Notes: a model not told the origin generated them from the letters alone. 64,000 nucleotides of DNA from Lapidilactobacillus luobeiensis (GCF_024345205.1 NZ_BROC01000005.1:91858-155857), one strand, 5' to 3'. Counted from the stretch's first letter, positions 35,761 through 45,854 are shown. A program made the numbers and translations.

Positions 35761-35789
35761 ATCATACTTGGTAATAGTAAGCCTGTCAA
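35761..35789 (-). promoter_or_regulatory. Promoter of the leader-peptide/SBP unit
   Basis: On the minus strand TTGACA (35784-35789), a 17-bp spacer and TATGAT (35761-35766). Confidence 0.8.
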
Positions 35790-35810
35790 CCGATAACCAT
35801 CTTTAACTGC

Positions 35811-35831
35811 AAATTATTTCCCGGGAAATAA
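35811..35831. other. Noc-binding-site palindrome / candidate attL of the integrated element
   Basis: TTATTTCCCGGGAAATAA (35814-35831) is an 18-bp perfect palindrome that contains the published Noc-binding consensus ATTTCCCGGGAAAT exactly. TTCCCGGGAAATAA recurs in the same orientation at 51639-51652, just beyond the integrase gene. GTGCCAC repeats (35923-35929, 35934-35940) on the element side mirror GTGCCA repeats (51572, 51630) at the other end and could be integrase arm sites. Confidence 0.5.
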
Positions 35832-36044
35832 ACGTCTCAAACGAATGAAATTCAGAATCGCGGTGTAAACTGCCCTTTAGGACACTTTGCTAAATCAATA
35901 TTATATAATGTGCTGATGGAATGTGCCACAAACGTGCCACCCCACGAAAAAAGAGAAGCGTGTTGGCTTCTTTTTTTTACTAGCAAAACGTTATACTGAG
36001 TTCGGGCTTCTTGTGTTTGGCACTCACCGAGGACCATTTAGTCG

Positions 36045-36767
36045 TTATGATTTCCCGGTGATTTTTACTACGCTCACATGATGAACCAGGCGATCAAGGA
36101 TTGCCGTTGTGACGGTCGGATTCTGGAAAATATCTACCCAGCTAGAGAACTCACTGTTGCTAGTGATGATGGTCGATTTTTGTTCATATCTCGCATTAAT
36201 GAGTTGGAACAACAGGTTGGCTTCGTCATGTTCGATTGGTAAGTAGCTAATTTCGTCAATGATTAACAGATCGTACCGGGCAAATCGGCGCATAATCCGC
36301 TCGATGTAGCCCTTCTCGTACGCAGTGCGAAGCTGTGCGAGGAGATTGTGGCAGGCGGTGAAGAACACCCGCTTGCCTTGCTCACAAGCTTCAATGCCAA
36401 TCCCAATCCCAATCGCAAGGTGGGTCTTACCCACCCCAGGATTCCCAATTAAGACAATGTTTTCGCGGTTATCAAGGAAGACCAGATTCTTGAACTCCAT
36501 TATCTGGGTTCGATTCAGGTTTGGTTGGAAGTCAAAGTTGAATTCGCCTAGTCGGCGTAATACAGGAAAATGAGCGCGCTCAATCAGACGAGCTACTGCT
36601 TGTTGCTGGCGGAAACGAATCTCTTCGTTGGTTAGGGTCACCATCGCTTCCGTGAATGTTAGTTGCTTTTGTTCAATCTCAGTCATGAAGTTAGGCAAGA
36701 AGGCACTCATTCTGGTTAATTCCAATTTTTCCAAGTTGCTAAAAAGGGTTTGGCTCAGGCTTGTCAT
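36045..36767 (-). CDS. istB: IS21 helper ATPase IstB
   Basis: A 240-residue AAA+ ATPase that assists IstA. It has Walker A GNPGVGKTHLA, Walker B DLLIIDEISYLP and sensor region STIITSNSEFSSW, ending HHVSVVKITGKS. Near full length for the family. It lies 11 bp downstream of istA with AGGAGG upstream. Confidence 0.93.
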   Translation of the reverse strand: MTSLSQTLFSNLEKLELTRMSAFLPNFMTEIEQKQLTFTEAMVTLTNEEIRFRQQQAVARLIERAHFPVLRRLGEFNFDFQPNLNRTQIMEFKNLVFLDNRENIVLIGNPGVGKTHLAIGIGIGIEACEQGKRVFFTACHNLLAQLRTAYEKGYIERIMRRFARYDLLIIDEISYLPIEHDEANLLFQLINARYEQKSTIITSNSEFSSWVDIFQNPTVTTAILDRLVHHVSVVKITGKS

Positions 36768-36778
36768 TTTGGTTCCTC

Positions 36779-38014
36779 CTAAAGTTGATCATATTCTTGA
36801 AGATGTCGCTTCACATATTCACGGATTTCGTCGTTGGAATAGTCGCTGAGTAAATCTGACTTTAGAATTTCCATCATGTCATTTGGATGGTAGTTGAGAC
36901 GTTTAGCACTAAGGACGTGCTTACTGATTTTTTCTCCGTTATAATAAATATGAATTGACTGCTCATCATTGGACACTTCGATGTCGACGGTGCGTCCGAT
37001 GTAGCGGGGATTTACTGAGTACCTACTCTTCCGAAAGTTAACCATTGCCTCCTTGGTCACGATACGGTGAATATCGTTGCTAAAGTACGGTCGTAATAGG
37101 TTTTCCGCAACGGAGTGTAGGTACTCTTTTTCTTGGTAAAGCCATTTATCTTGTGGTACTTCGTCGGTTGCTTGCGAGACCTCATGATTCAACTCGTCAT
37201 TCAAATCATTGACCAATGTGATTAATTCCTCTCGTGCGGTAAATTCCATGTTGTAGGGTGCCAGACGCTTTGTGGTGCGAGATAAAGCCTCTACGCAGTC
37301 CTTTGTCTGTGGCCTAAACGGTCGACACGCAATTGGATTGAGTCCCGCATCTTTTGCGAATCTCCAGAATCGTTCGTTAAACACCGCGTGACCAAAGTTG
37401 GACTTGGCATGATTGATGAGTGTTTTCGCGTTGTCACACCATATCTCTTCGGGAACACCACCTGTTGCTTTGAACGCATTGTTCAAGCATTCAAGAATTG
37501 TGTCCTGCGAACGGTCGTAGGTGAGGGTCATGTACTTCAGTTTTGAATATGGCAACACGTAGAGATAGATATTGAATTTGAATTCCTCTCCGTCGCTGTT
37601 AACCATGCGCAGATCTTCTTTCCAATCAATTTGCGCCGATAGGCCAGGTGTATGCTCGACACGGATTGTCGCTTTGTGAATCTGTTCCTCTCTAAATTGA
37701 CCACAGAATCGCTTGACGAGGCCGTACTGGCCGGTGTACCCGCGCTTCTGTATGAATTTGAGGATACTCATCGCCGACGCGTTAAACCGCTCCACCTTGT
37801 CTTGAATGAGTGGCTTATATTCTTCCAGAATGCTTACTCGTTGTGTTGTGGGCGCGTGTGCGACCTGCTTACCTGATTGTGTTAAAAGTGATTGCTCGTA
37901 ATGGCGTTTCGCTGTCCGATAATCACACCCCATCTCCCTGGCAATAGCCGCAAAATTCGGCTTGATTTCATCCTTCACTATTATTGAAACCTTTCCGTAT
38001 ACATCTAGTCTCAT
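36779..38014 (-). CDS. istA: IS21 transposase IstA
   Basis: A 411-residue DDE transposase with an N-terminal HTH (FAAIAREMGCDYRTAKRHYE), catalytic Asp in AQIDWKEDLR, Asp in EEIWCDNAKTL and Glu in PQTKDCVEALSR. The usual glycine after PQTK is replaced by DC, which could be a private variant. Intact frame. Confidence 0.92.
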   Translation of the reverse strand: MRLDVYGKVSIIVKDEIKPNFAAIAREMGCDYRTAKRHYEQSLLTQSGKQVAHAPTTQRVSILEEYKPLIQDKVERFNASAMSILKFIQKRGYTGQYGLVKRFCGQFREEQIHKATIRVEHTPGLSAQIDWKEDLRMVNSDGEEFKFNIYLYVLPYSKLKYMTLTYDRSQDTILECLNNAFKATGGVPEEIWCDNAKTLINHAKSNFGHAVFNERFWRFAKDAGLNPIACRPFRPQTKDCVEALSRTTKRLAPYNMEFTAREELITLVNDLNDELNHEVSQATDEVPQDKWLYQEKEYLHSVAENLLRPYFSNDIHRIVTKEAMVNFRKSRYSVNPRYIGRTVDIEVSNDEQSIHIYYNGEKISKHVLSAKRLNYHPNDMMEILKSDLLSDYSNDEIREYVKRHLQEYDQL

Positions 38015-38100
38015 GCTGGTTCCTCCTCAAATACATGAGACTAATCATACTAAAAAATGTAGGAAAACCGACATTTTTGAAATGCCATTTTCGATTGCCA

Positions 38101-38640
38101 TTTACACTTGAAGTGCAAAAGCTGATAGACTAGGCCAAAAAGGCCATGATAACCTTGCTTATAAGCACCTTATGCATATAAGCAAGGAGTCATCATGACC
38201 CACTCTCAGATTAGCACGACAGGACAACATCAATAACTCAGTTTAGACGAACGGGGGGAAGCTTTAAGCACTCCATCAAGCTGCTTTTGTCATCGTTCAA
38301 ACCGCCGAGCAGATTTATCGCAACAAGTTTACGGTTAGCCGTGAACTCAGGCGTGGCAATACCGAACAGATCCGTGGTGCTGGCAGACACTACCGGCGTT
38401 ACTTTGCCGAAATCGGTGTTACCGTATACGAGAAGAACAGTGCTTCGTGTTGCCCAGGCACACACTTAGAGCAGTGCTCAGAATTCTACGCAGAGCTTAT
38501 GGTGGTGCTCAGAGTGTCTCCTCGAATCCGCAGCGTTGATAGCTTTGTGCACAGATATAAGCGGGTACATCCAGAACTGCCATGCCGGTTTAGCGCGACA
38601 TCGACAAGAGCCTCTTAGAGGTGCTTAACGGTGATCTACC
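38101..38640 (+). pseudogene. Decayed 5' part of an IS30-family element
   Basis: It starts with TTTACACTTGAAGTGCAA, like the left end of the intact IS30 at 48.88 kb, then GGCCAAAAAGGCC and ATGACCCACTCTCAGA, followed by a frame broken by stops and shifts. Fragments such as ATCCGCAGCGTTGATAGCTT still match the intact transposase gene. The 3' half is missing. The stretch to 38,858 shows nothing recognisable. Confidence 0.75.
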
Positions 38641-38857
38641 GATGAAGCCACCCATCATTTTCCAAAATTAGGATGGAGCCAAACCTTTTCGGATGCTTTG
38701 CGGCATTTTTGTATGCGCTATCCGTAACATGGCTACTCTTTGTGAATTAAATTTCGTGGCAAACAAGCTTCCAGTTCTTTATCCTTTGCGAATGTCTATA
38801 GTTTTGATTTTTTGAAGCAGGTCTTTAAATTGTTAGATGGCCGTAAGCGTGTTTGGT

Positions 38858-40482
38858 CTTAGTGTAAAGTTTTCCTCGGGAGGTCAAAGTCAAAAGAATA
38901 AATTGTCCACAAGACAAAATTGACAAAAGAAGACTGCTAGTCCTCTAATTGAGTTACCACACAACAAGTAGAGAGAAGCAGTCTTCCATGGAATCTATTG
39001 TAGCAGTAACTCGTGATATTTTGAAGAAAACAGAATCGTTTATTCAGTTCGAAGCTAAGTTTATTCCTGTGTTGGCGGAGCTAGTTTGTACTCAAGTTGC
39101 CGAGGCATTCGAAGAACTTGATGATCAGCTGTGTCTGGGAAAAGATTGGGAGATTCTCAGGCGGGATAAGCGAACAGTGCAGTGTTTGTTTGGCACGTTA
39201 CAATTTCACCGCCGGTTAGTTCGAAGCAAAGATGGAAAACAAAGTTATCCACTGGACACGTTGCTTGGCTTAGCCTGCGGACGACGTTATTCACCGATGA
39301 TGATGGCACAGGTCGCCAACCTCGCTTCGCATGCGGTATTGCGCACAGTCTCAATGGCCGTGGATGCTTTCACCCCAGGCTCAATCAGCTTTCAGACCGT
39401 CGACAAAATTTACCAACAAGTAGGCGCTGACCTGAAGGAAGTTGAAGCTGCCAAAGCGGCCGCCGCAGCGACGAGCAATGAACCCAAACGCGTTGTATCG
39501 CGCTTGTTTATTGAAGGCGACGCCTTCCAGATCAAGCTCAAAGGTGGCCGGCGAATCTACGTGCATCGCCTACAGGTCAGCGAAGGTGTCGAAAAAAATG
39601 GCAAGCGACATCAGTTGATCAATCGCAAGGTATTCAGCGGTCTTGATCGCGAGAAGGTCTTTGATCAGATGTCAGCTTATTTGGATGCGCACTACGACAA
39701 CAGAATCACCGAGATCATCACAGGCAGCGACAACGGTAGCGGTTATGAACCCAATGTTTTTCAGGTGTTTGCCAAGACTCGGAAGCAACACACGCACATC
39801 TTGGACGTTTACCATTTGAACAGCAAGCTCAAAGAACGTTTCAACATGATGCCAGTTGAGCTTAAACAACGTCTCCGCAAGGCGATTTTCACCGGTGATC
39901 ATAAACGAGTGAATACAGTGATGGACACCGTCGAAGCAATCGTGACCGGCGGTAACGAATACGACCAAGACGACGTTGAGAACGTCGAGAGCTTGCGTAA
40001 CTACCTTGATTGTAATTGGACCAGCATTGCGCCTTTAGCGACCGTAGATTGGCACCATACAGGTTTGGGGAGCTGCGAGAGCAATCACCGCGCCTATACT
40101 TACCGCTTGAAGAAACAAGGTCGTAGTTGGAGCGTGCCCGGGCTAACCGCAATGCTTGAGATCATCGATGCCGTTCAAAATCACGAACTCGCCGAATCGT
40201 TAAGCCAAACCACCGTCTTCGACACACCGCTTCCAAGCGTTGATTCAGACGGCGTTCAGATCCCCAAAGACTTCAGCTTGAAGACATTATTTGGAGGTTT
40301 CGCTCGAGCAGATGGCGAACACGCGGAACACGTTGGCGCACGACGTGGTGTGATTGACGCGCAAGGGTTGAGCGGAACCTCATTCGGTCGGATGGCGCAC
40401 TCGTTGAACAACCTAAATCTGATTGGCTAGAACTTATCATTACAAACTCAATTAACTGGAACCGAGAAAAACTTGACACATA
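38858..40482 (+). mobile_element. ISLre2-family insertion sequence
   Basis: The ends CTTAGTGTAAAGTTTTCCTCGG and TATGTGTCAAGTTTTTCTCGG (the second read in reverse complement) form an imperfect inverted repeat. Both sides are flanked by CGTGTTTGGT (38848-38857 and 40483-40492), a target duplication of 9-10 bp, as expected for this family. Confidence 0.8.
38988..40430 (+). CDS. ISLre2 transposase (UPF0236)
   Basis: A 480-residue transposase. Features include FLFGTLQFHRRLVR-like beta strands, IEGDAFQIKLKGGRRIYVHRL, EIITGSDNGSGYEPN and ILDVYHLNSKLKERFN, followed by GLGSCESNHRAYTYRLK. I start it at 38988 (MESIVAV) because AGAGAAGCAG lies upstream; the earlier start falls in the terminal repeat region. 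Intact. Confidence 0.88.
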   Translation: MESIVAVTRDILKKTESFIQFEAKFIPVLAELVCTQVAEAFEELDDQLCLGKDWEILRRDKRTVQCLFGTLQFHRRLVRSKDGKQSYPLDTLLGLACGRRYSPMMMAQVANLASHAVLRTVSMAVDAFTPGSISFQTVDKIYQQVGADLKEVEAAKAAAAATSNEPKRVVSRLFIEGDAFQIKLKGGRRIYVHRLQVSEGVEKNGKRHQLINRKVFSGLDREKVFDQMSAYLDAHYDNRITEIITGSDNGSGYEPNVFQVFAKTRKQHTHILDVYHLNSKLKERFNMMPVELKQRLRKAIFTGDHKRVNTVMDTVEAIVTGGNEYDQDDVENVESLRNYLDCNWTSIAPLATVDWHHTGLGSCESNHRAYTYRLKKQGRSWSVPGLTAMLEIIDAVQNHELAESLSQTTVFDTPLPSVDSDGVQIPKDFSLKTLFGGFARADGEHAEHVGARRGVIDAQGLSGTSFGRMAHSLNNLNLIG

Positions 40483-40811
40483 CGTGTTTGGTTTGCAGCT
40501 TTCAATCGATGCCGTTTAAGTCTTGGGTGCTGTTGCGCCTTTTGGACTTATACTGAATAACCAGTTTTTCAGTCGAACACATGGAGCGTCTGTTTTTAGG
40601 TTACGTTTGAACGCATTGTTATACAAGTGGAATAAACGGTGGAAGCCTGGTATATTTAAAGTGTGTAACCGTAATCAAAACCACATCAGGTTAGTAATAT
40701 AAATTAACATATGGTTAGACGCGGAAACTCGAATTTCAAGAAAGTGGGGTGTTCACATTATCACGTATAAATTGAGGAGTAGAAACTCAATCATGGAAAG
40801 AGGTAAAAAAC

Positions 40812-43800
40812 ATGGATAAAAGGAAAATTGGACAGCAAATATATGCTTTAGTTTTAGTGCTTCTGCTGTTCTTACAATCCTCGGCACAAGTTGTAGGGGC
40901 GGTGACGGCTAGCTCTAGCGGTACTAATGATCCCAAGACTGTTCAACTTTTAGAGGCTACTCAGGAAACACCTGGATTGCGAACAATTGGACTGAAACTT
41001 TCGCTAAACAACTCAACGGATGAAATTGTTCAAGAGCAAGTTTCAGTATCCTTCTCAGGTGATCAGCAACTACAAGAGACCGCCGATGCCAACATTGTTG
41101 ATGATGCGCATAGGGTTGTTGGACAATACTCCTATTCAAACAGCCACTTACAGCTATATTTGGCTGGCAATATTTCTGGAACAGCAACGATCCAACTAGG
41201 CCTCACAGACACTTCATCCTTAGAAGGATCTGTCAATTTCTCAACGGATGGTCAAAACGTTACTGCAAAACTGTCTGATACTACCTCAGTAGCAAAAGAT
41301 GATAAACCTTCAGCCAATGTTAGCAGCAAGGCTGCATCTAGTGTTGCGTCGAAGAGCCAAACCGCAAAGACAATTTCTGAGAGTGCTGAGGGCAATGATA
41401 TCTCACAATATTTGCCAGATGACTCCAAAGGAACAATCATTACCGGAGCAAATATTGAATTCACAGATAGCAAAGGTAATACTGTTGATCCCACACAAGT
41501 GAGAAAAGATACCAATCTTAATTTTCAATATACGTGGGCAATTCCGGATGAGCTGAAAGACGGATACCAAGTAAAAGATGGTGACTATTTCTCATTTAAG
41601 TTACCTGAAGGAGTTACCTATAAACCAGGTACGGGAACCCTCGGTGACTATGGAACTTATAGCATAACTGCTGATGGCACAGTTAAGTTCACCTTTAACA
41701 GTGATGTTGAAAACGTGAACCACATTGAAGGGACATTTAGTTATACTTCTACCATCAGCAGTGATTCATCGTCTGGCAAAGAAGACATTGTCATTGACAC
41801 GACTACTGGGCCGGTAACGATACCAATTGTTGTTCAGCCATCAGGTGGTAACGACATCGCAAAGACTGGTCAACTAACTGGCGCTAACACATCTGGAAAT
41901 AATCCGACTGGGATTACGTGGAACGTTACAATTAATACCAATGGTCAAGAGCTAGAGAATGCAACGATTTCTGATCCTATGCCAAGTGATACTACCAACA
42001 CTGTGCCAACCACGCTGAAATCGGTTAGTGTATATCCCTTAACAGTTGATCTGAATGGGAATGTGACTAAAACTGGCGATCCTCTTAAAGAAGGTACAGA
42101 TTACAAGGTTGAAAATGGAAAAATTACGTTTATTGGTGCATATGCGGATACCTATCAGGCTTTCAAGATCGAATACACTAGCGACATTGACTCGAGCAAG
42201 TTGCCTGATGATGGTGGAAAAGTAACCTTTACGAACAAGGCTACTTTAACTAATAACGGTAAAGACTATCCAGCAAGTGCGACTGTCAATGCAAACTACG
42301 GTAAACTTTTAAGTAAGAGCTATGATGGTCCGGATAGCAATGGCAGTCAGAAGTATAACTGGCATATTGACTACAATTATGGTGAGAAGGCACTGCCTGC
42401 CAACACCAAATTAGTAGATAAGTTATCTGAAGGTCAAATATTCCCTACTGACAACAAGCTTTCAATAGTTGATGAGGCTGGTAATGCTATCAGTTCCGAT
42501 CAATATCAGGTAGCTTACAACGAAGCTAGAACCGAAATGACGATTACCTTCCCCAATGGGCTCAACATGGGAGTCAAGATTTCATATCAATCGCAAGTCA
42601 CAAAATCAATAGACGCTGATGGAGAAAAAATTAGTAACTCTGTAGAAAGCAATGGCAAAACTTCGAATCCTGGGGAAAAGCAAGCCGACCAGCAGGGCCT
42701 AACTAAGTCTCGTGGAGCCGTTGATTATAACGCCAAGACTGTAACGTGGAATTTCGATATCAATAAGGCTCGTCAGGATATGAGTGACTGGACGATGACT
42801 GATCCGGTTCCGGATGGACTGACTGTGGACTATAGCTCTTTTGTTCTAACAGACAAAGATACTAAAAAGGTTCTGAAAGAAGGCGAAGACTATACTGTTA
42901 ACCCCGATGGTAACGGGTTTAAAGTTACTTTTGAAGGCGCGCTCAAAGACCATGCTAAAAATTGGTATACGTTGAGCTATAAAACTACCTTTGAAACGAA
43001 TAGCCTTCCAGCTAGTGGTACATGGACTAATACTGCTAAGGCGACTTGGAAAGACAAAGATGGTGGCAAACACACTAATGAAGGGAAAGGCCACTTTACT
43101 CCTAAGACTGAGTTTAAAAATGATGGTACCAAGTCCGGAAGTTACAATGCCGTTTCAAAACAAATTACTTGGACTGTGGTTGTTAACTACAATCAACGTA
43201 AACTTAGCAACGCTTCCATCACTGATCCAATCATTGGTGACCAAGACTATGTTGCAGATAGTGCCAAGCTATACGAAGCTTCTATTAAGGTAGATGGTTC
43301 ATATGTTTTAGGTGCACAAGTTACTTCTGCTAATATTTCCTTTGACAATAATAAGAAACAACTTAGTGCAAAATTACCAGAGGATAGCGCTAAAGCTTAT
43401 GTATTGACTTACCAGACTAGCCTTTCAGGTAAGGTGATTGATCAGAAGTCCTATGACAATACAGCAACCTACACAAACAGCGGGAAGTCTAGTGATTTGA
43501 CGGCTAAGGTGACAGTGCCGAACAGTGGCAATGTTCTGGATAAAAGCGGTAAACAAGATCCAGCAAACTCTGCTTATGCTTTATGGACTTTATGGGTCAA
43601 CAAGGCACAGTCAACCTTCAGTAATGCGGTTGTTACCGATGAGCCTTCTGACAACCAGATCATCGATGAAAGTTCAATTGTAGTCTATCCAGGAAAGGTA
43701 TCTTCTAATGGGACCTTTACTGAAGATACGAGCAATCCATTAGTACTTGATAAGGACTACTCGCTGGACCTACAAACTGATAATGCGACGGGTAAGCAGA

Positions 43801-45575
43801 CATTGAAGATTTCTTTTGCAAACGAAATCAGTTCGGCTTACTCAATTCATTATCGTTCATTGATTAACTCGTCAAAGATTAATGATACGTTGACCAATAC
43901 AGCATCGATATCCGGTAAGGGTGAAAAAGATGTTGATAACAATACCAGTGGATCGACGGCAGTAGTAAACAATAGCGGGTCGGCAACTGGTAAGAACACC
44001 AATCTTGTTCTCACCAAGAGTGATGCTGATACCAAAAAGTCAATTTCTGGAGCTTCTTTTGAACTTTGGTCTGATGTTTCTGGACAAAAGGGACAGTTGC
44101 TTCGCAAAGGCACAACAGATGCATCTGGCAGTATTACTTGGAACAATCTTAAATCTGGGAAGTATATTTTAGTTGAAACAAAGGCCCCAGATGGGTATGT
44201 AATCTCTACCATTTTGGCCAATGGTAAGGAAATTAACCTTCAGTATAGTGATGCAAACGATGATAATAACGTTTCTATTTCGGAAACTAATCAAAAAGGA
44301 AAAGTTACGGTTGAGAAGTCTGATGCTGATGGCTCAGGCCCTTTAGCTGGAGCGGTATTTGATCTTTACAAGAAAGATGGGACTAAGGTTGCTTCAGATC
44401 TTAAGACAGAATCAGATGGCACTGTAAGTTACACTGGTCTTAATTCTGGTGACTATTATGTTATTGAGACAAAGGCACCTGCTGGATATAAGCTAGATGC
44501 AACACAGCATGCTTTTACTATCAATAGAAACAATATCCAATTAAAGGTTTCAATAACGGATGAGAAAGCATTGGGAAGCGTTCTTCTAACGAAGACTGAT
44601 GGTGATACAGATAAAGTCCTGGCAGGCGCCGTGTTCAATCTGTATAAGAAGGACGGGACGAAGGTTGTCAGTGGCTTGACCACCGATGCCAAGGGTCAAA
44701 TTAAGGTTGATGACCTGAAGCCAGGCGACTACTACTTTGTTGAAACTGCCGCCCCTGCTGGTTATGAATTGAATGACAGCCATCTGAGCTTCACGGTTGA
44801 ATTGCAAACAACCACCAAAGTTGCGACCGTTTCAGCTACGAATGCTCAAAAGACCGGTTCCGTTGTCCTGAATAAGACCGACGGTGATACAGGTAAAGCC
44901 CTGGCGGGCGCTGTGTTTGATCTTCATAAGAAGGACGGGACAAAGATTGCCAGTGGGTTGACCACTGATGCCAAGGGTCAAATTAAGGTTGATGACCTGA
45001 AGCCAGGCGACTACTACTTTGTTGAAACTGCCACCCCTGCTGGTTATGAACTAAATGACAGTCAGCTGAGCTTCACGGTTGAACTACAAACAACCACCAA
45101 GGTCGCGACCGTCTCGGCCACAAATGCCGAAAAGACCGGTTCCGTTGTCCTGAATAAGACCGATGGTGATACAGGTAAAGCCCTGGCGGGCGCTGTGTTT
45201 GATCTTCATAAGAAGGACGGGACGAAAGTTGCTAGTGGCTTGACCACCGATGCCAAGGGTCAGATTAAAGTTGATGACCTAAAGCCAGGCGACTACTACT
45301 TTGTTGAAACTGCTGCCCCTGCTGGTTATGAACTGAATGATGGTAAGCTTTCATTTACTGTTGACCTACAAGTTATTGGAAAACAGGCTGTGGTTATGGT
45401 CAAGAATTTTAAGAAGAGTTCATCACAAACTAACAACGATAAGCACAAAGGCGACCAAAACATGCCTGCTACAGGAGATGCCAATAGTTCAGTAACGACA
45501 CTGATGGGAGTAGTTTTGTTGCTCAGTATGTTCACCTACGGTCTTTTCAATCTTTACAGACGAGAACGCCAGTAG
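40812..45575 (+). CDS. Cell-wall-anchored collagen-binding-like adhesin with SpaA repeats
   Basis: A 1587-residue surface protein. It has a signal peptide (about residues 1-31), a Thr/Ser-rich leader, then several collagen-binding/adhesion domains of DEv-IgG type from about residue 190 to 1050. Next are five SpaA/Cna-B domains from about 1055 to 1530, with lysine (LTKTDGDT-like) and Glu (FVETAAPAGYEL) residues placed for intramolecular isopeptide bonds. Last is the sorting signal MPATGD, a hydrophobic helix and RRERQ. MPATG is a variant of LPxTG. AAAGAGGT precedes the ATG. It is likely element cargo and probably mediates attachment. Confidence 0.9.
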   Translation: MDKRKIGQQIYALVLVLLLFLQSSAQVVGAVTASSSGTNDPKTVQLLEATQETPGLRTIGLKLSLNNSTDEIVQEQVSVSFSGDQQLQETADANIVDDAHRVVGQYSYSNSHLQLYLAGNISGTATIQLGLTDTSSLEGSVNFSTDGQNVTAKLSDTTSVAKDDKPSANVSSKAASSVASKSQTAKTISESAEGNDISQYLPDDSKGTIITGANIEFTDSKGNTVDPTQVRKDTNLNFQYTWAIPDELKDGYQVKDGDYFSFKLPEGVTYKPGTGTLGDYGTYSITADGTVKFTFNSDVENVNHIEGTFSYTSTISSDSSSGKEDIVIDTTTGPVTIPIVVQPSGGNDIAKTGQLTGANTSGNNPTGITWNVTINTNGQELENATISDPMPSDTTNTVPTTLKSVSVYPLTVDLNGNVTKTGDPLKEGTDYKVENGKITFIGAYADTYQAFKIEYTSDIDSSKLPDDGGKVTFTNKATLTNNGKDYPASATVNANYGKLLSKSYDGPDSNGSQKYNWHIDYNYGEKALPANTKLVDKLSEGQIFPTDNKLSIVDEAGNAISSDQYQVAYNEARTEMTITFPNGLNMGVKISYQSQVTKSIDADGEKISNSVESNGKTSNPGEKQADQQGLTKSRGAVDYNAKTVTWNFDINKARQDMSDWTMTDPVPDGLTVDYSSFVLTDKDTKKVLKEGEDYTVNPDGNGFKVTFEGALKDHAKNWYTLSYKTTFETNSLPASGTWTNTAKATWKDKDGGKHTNEGKGHFTPKTEFKNDGTKSGSYNAVSKQITWTVVVNYNQRKLSNASITDPIIGDQDYVADSAKLYEASIKVDGSYVLGAQVTSANISFDNNKKQLSAKLPEDSAKAYVLTYQTSLSGKVIDQKSYDNTATYTNSGKSSDLTAKVTVPNSGNVLDKSGKQDPANSAYALWTLWVNKAQSTFSNAVVTDEPSDNQIIDESSIVVYPGKVSSNGTFTEDTSNPLVLDKDYSLDLQTDNATGKQTLKISFANEISSAYSIHYRSLINSSKINDTLTNTASISGKGEKDVDNNTSGSTAVVNNSGSATGKNTNLVLTKSDADTKKSISGASFELWSDVSGQKGQLLRKGTTDASGSITWNNLKSGKYILVETKAPDGYVISTILANGKEINLQYSDANDDNNVSISETNQKGKVTVEKSDADGSGPLAGAVFDLYKKDGTKVASDLKTESDGTVSYTGLNSGDYYVIETKAPAGYKLDATQHAFTINRNNIQLKVSITDEKALGSVLLTKTDGDTDKVLAGAVFNLYKKDGTKVVSGLTTDAKGQIKVDDLKPGDYYFVETAAPAGYELNDSHLSFTVELQTTTKVATVSATNAQKTGSVVLNKTDGDTGKALAGAVFDLHKKDGTKIASGLTTDAKGQIKVDDLKPGDYYFVETATPAGYELNDSQLSFTVELQTTTKVATVSATNAEKTGSVVLNKTDGDTGKALAGAVFDLHKKDGTKVASGLTTDAKGQIKVDDLKPGDYYFVETAAPAGYELNDGKLSFTVDLQVIGKQAVVMVKNFKKSSSQTNNDKHKGDQNMPATGDANSSVTTLMGVVLLLSMFTYGLFNLYRRERQ
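44578..45420 (+). repeat. Three near-identical 282-bp SpaA repeats
   Basis: Three successive units of 94 codons carry almost the same DNA, for example GTTGATGACCTGAAGCCAGG near 44707 and 44989, and with one silent change near 45271. Two earlier SpaA domains (43.98-44.57 kb) are diverged. The identity suggests recent duplication or homogenisation and allows copy-number change. Confidence 0.85.
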
Positions 45576-45792
45576 AGATAGAGAATGCTGGTCTCTGGTG
45601 CCAAATGATTATTCAGTGAAGTAAAAGAACTTCGACTCAAATTTTTAGAGCGTCAGTAAACCGCTAATGATCAGTCTGCACCTAATAATCAACCACACGA
45701 AGGAACCCCACAATCTCAAAAAATGGCTCTTCGTCAAGTAGAATTGATAGAATTTTTCAGAAGCGAGACCGAGACATAATTCTCGGCCCAAG

Positions 45793-45838
45793 TAAAAAGC
45801 TCTGAGAATCCGAATATTTCGGATTCTCAGAGCTTTTT
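45793..45838. terminator. Terminator after the adhesin gene
   Basis: AAAAGCTCTGAGAATCCGAA/TTCGGATTCTCAGAGCTTTT with a 3-nt loop and T-runs on both strands. Confidence 0.88.
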
Positions 45839-45854
45839 TATGTACGTAAATTGC

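Larger units (their letters stand above)
36018..38100 (-). mobile_element. IS21-family insertion sequence
   Basis: About 2083 bp with TGGCA (36018) at one end and TGCCA (38096-38100) at the other; the TGCCATTTTCGATTGCCA stretch gives a repeated end motif. It contains istA and istB. Its right end abuts the left inverted repeat of a decayed IS30. Borders are estimated from the short inverted ends. Confidence 0.75.

Noticed and set aside
35852..36037. 61-codon ORF at the left border of element 1
   Set aside because: No ribosome-binding site; it crosses into the IS21 end and resembles no family I know.
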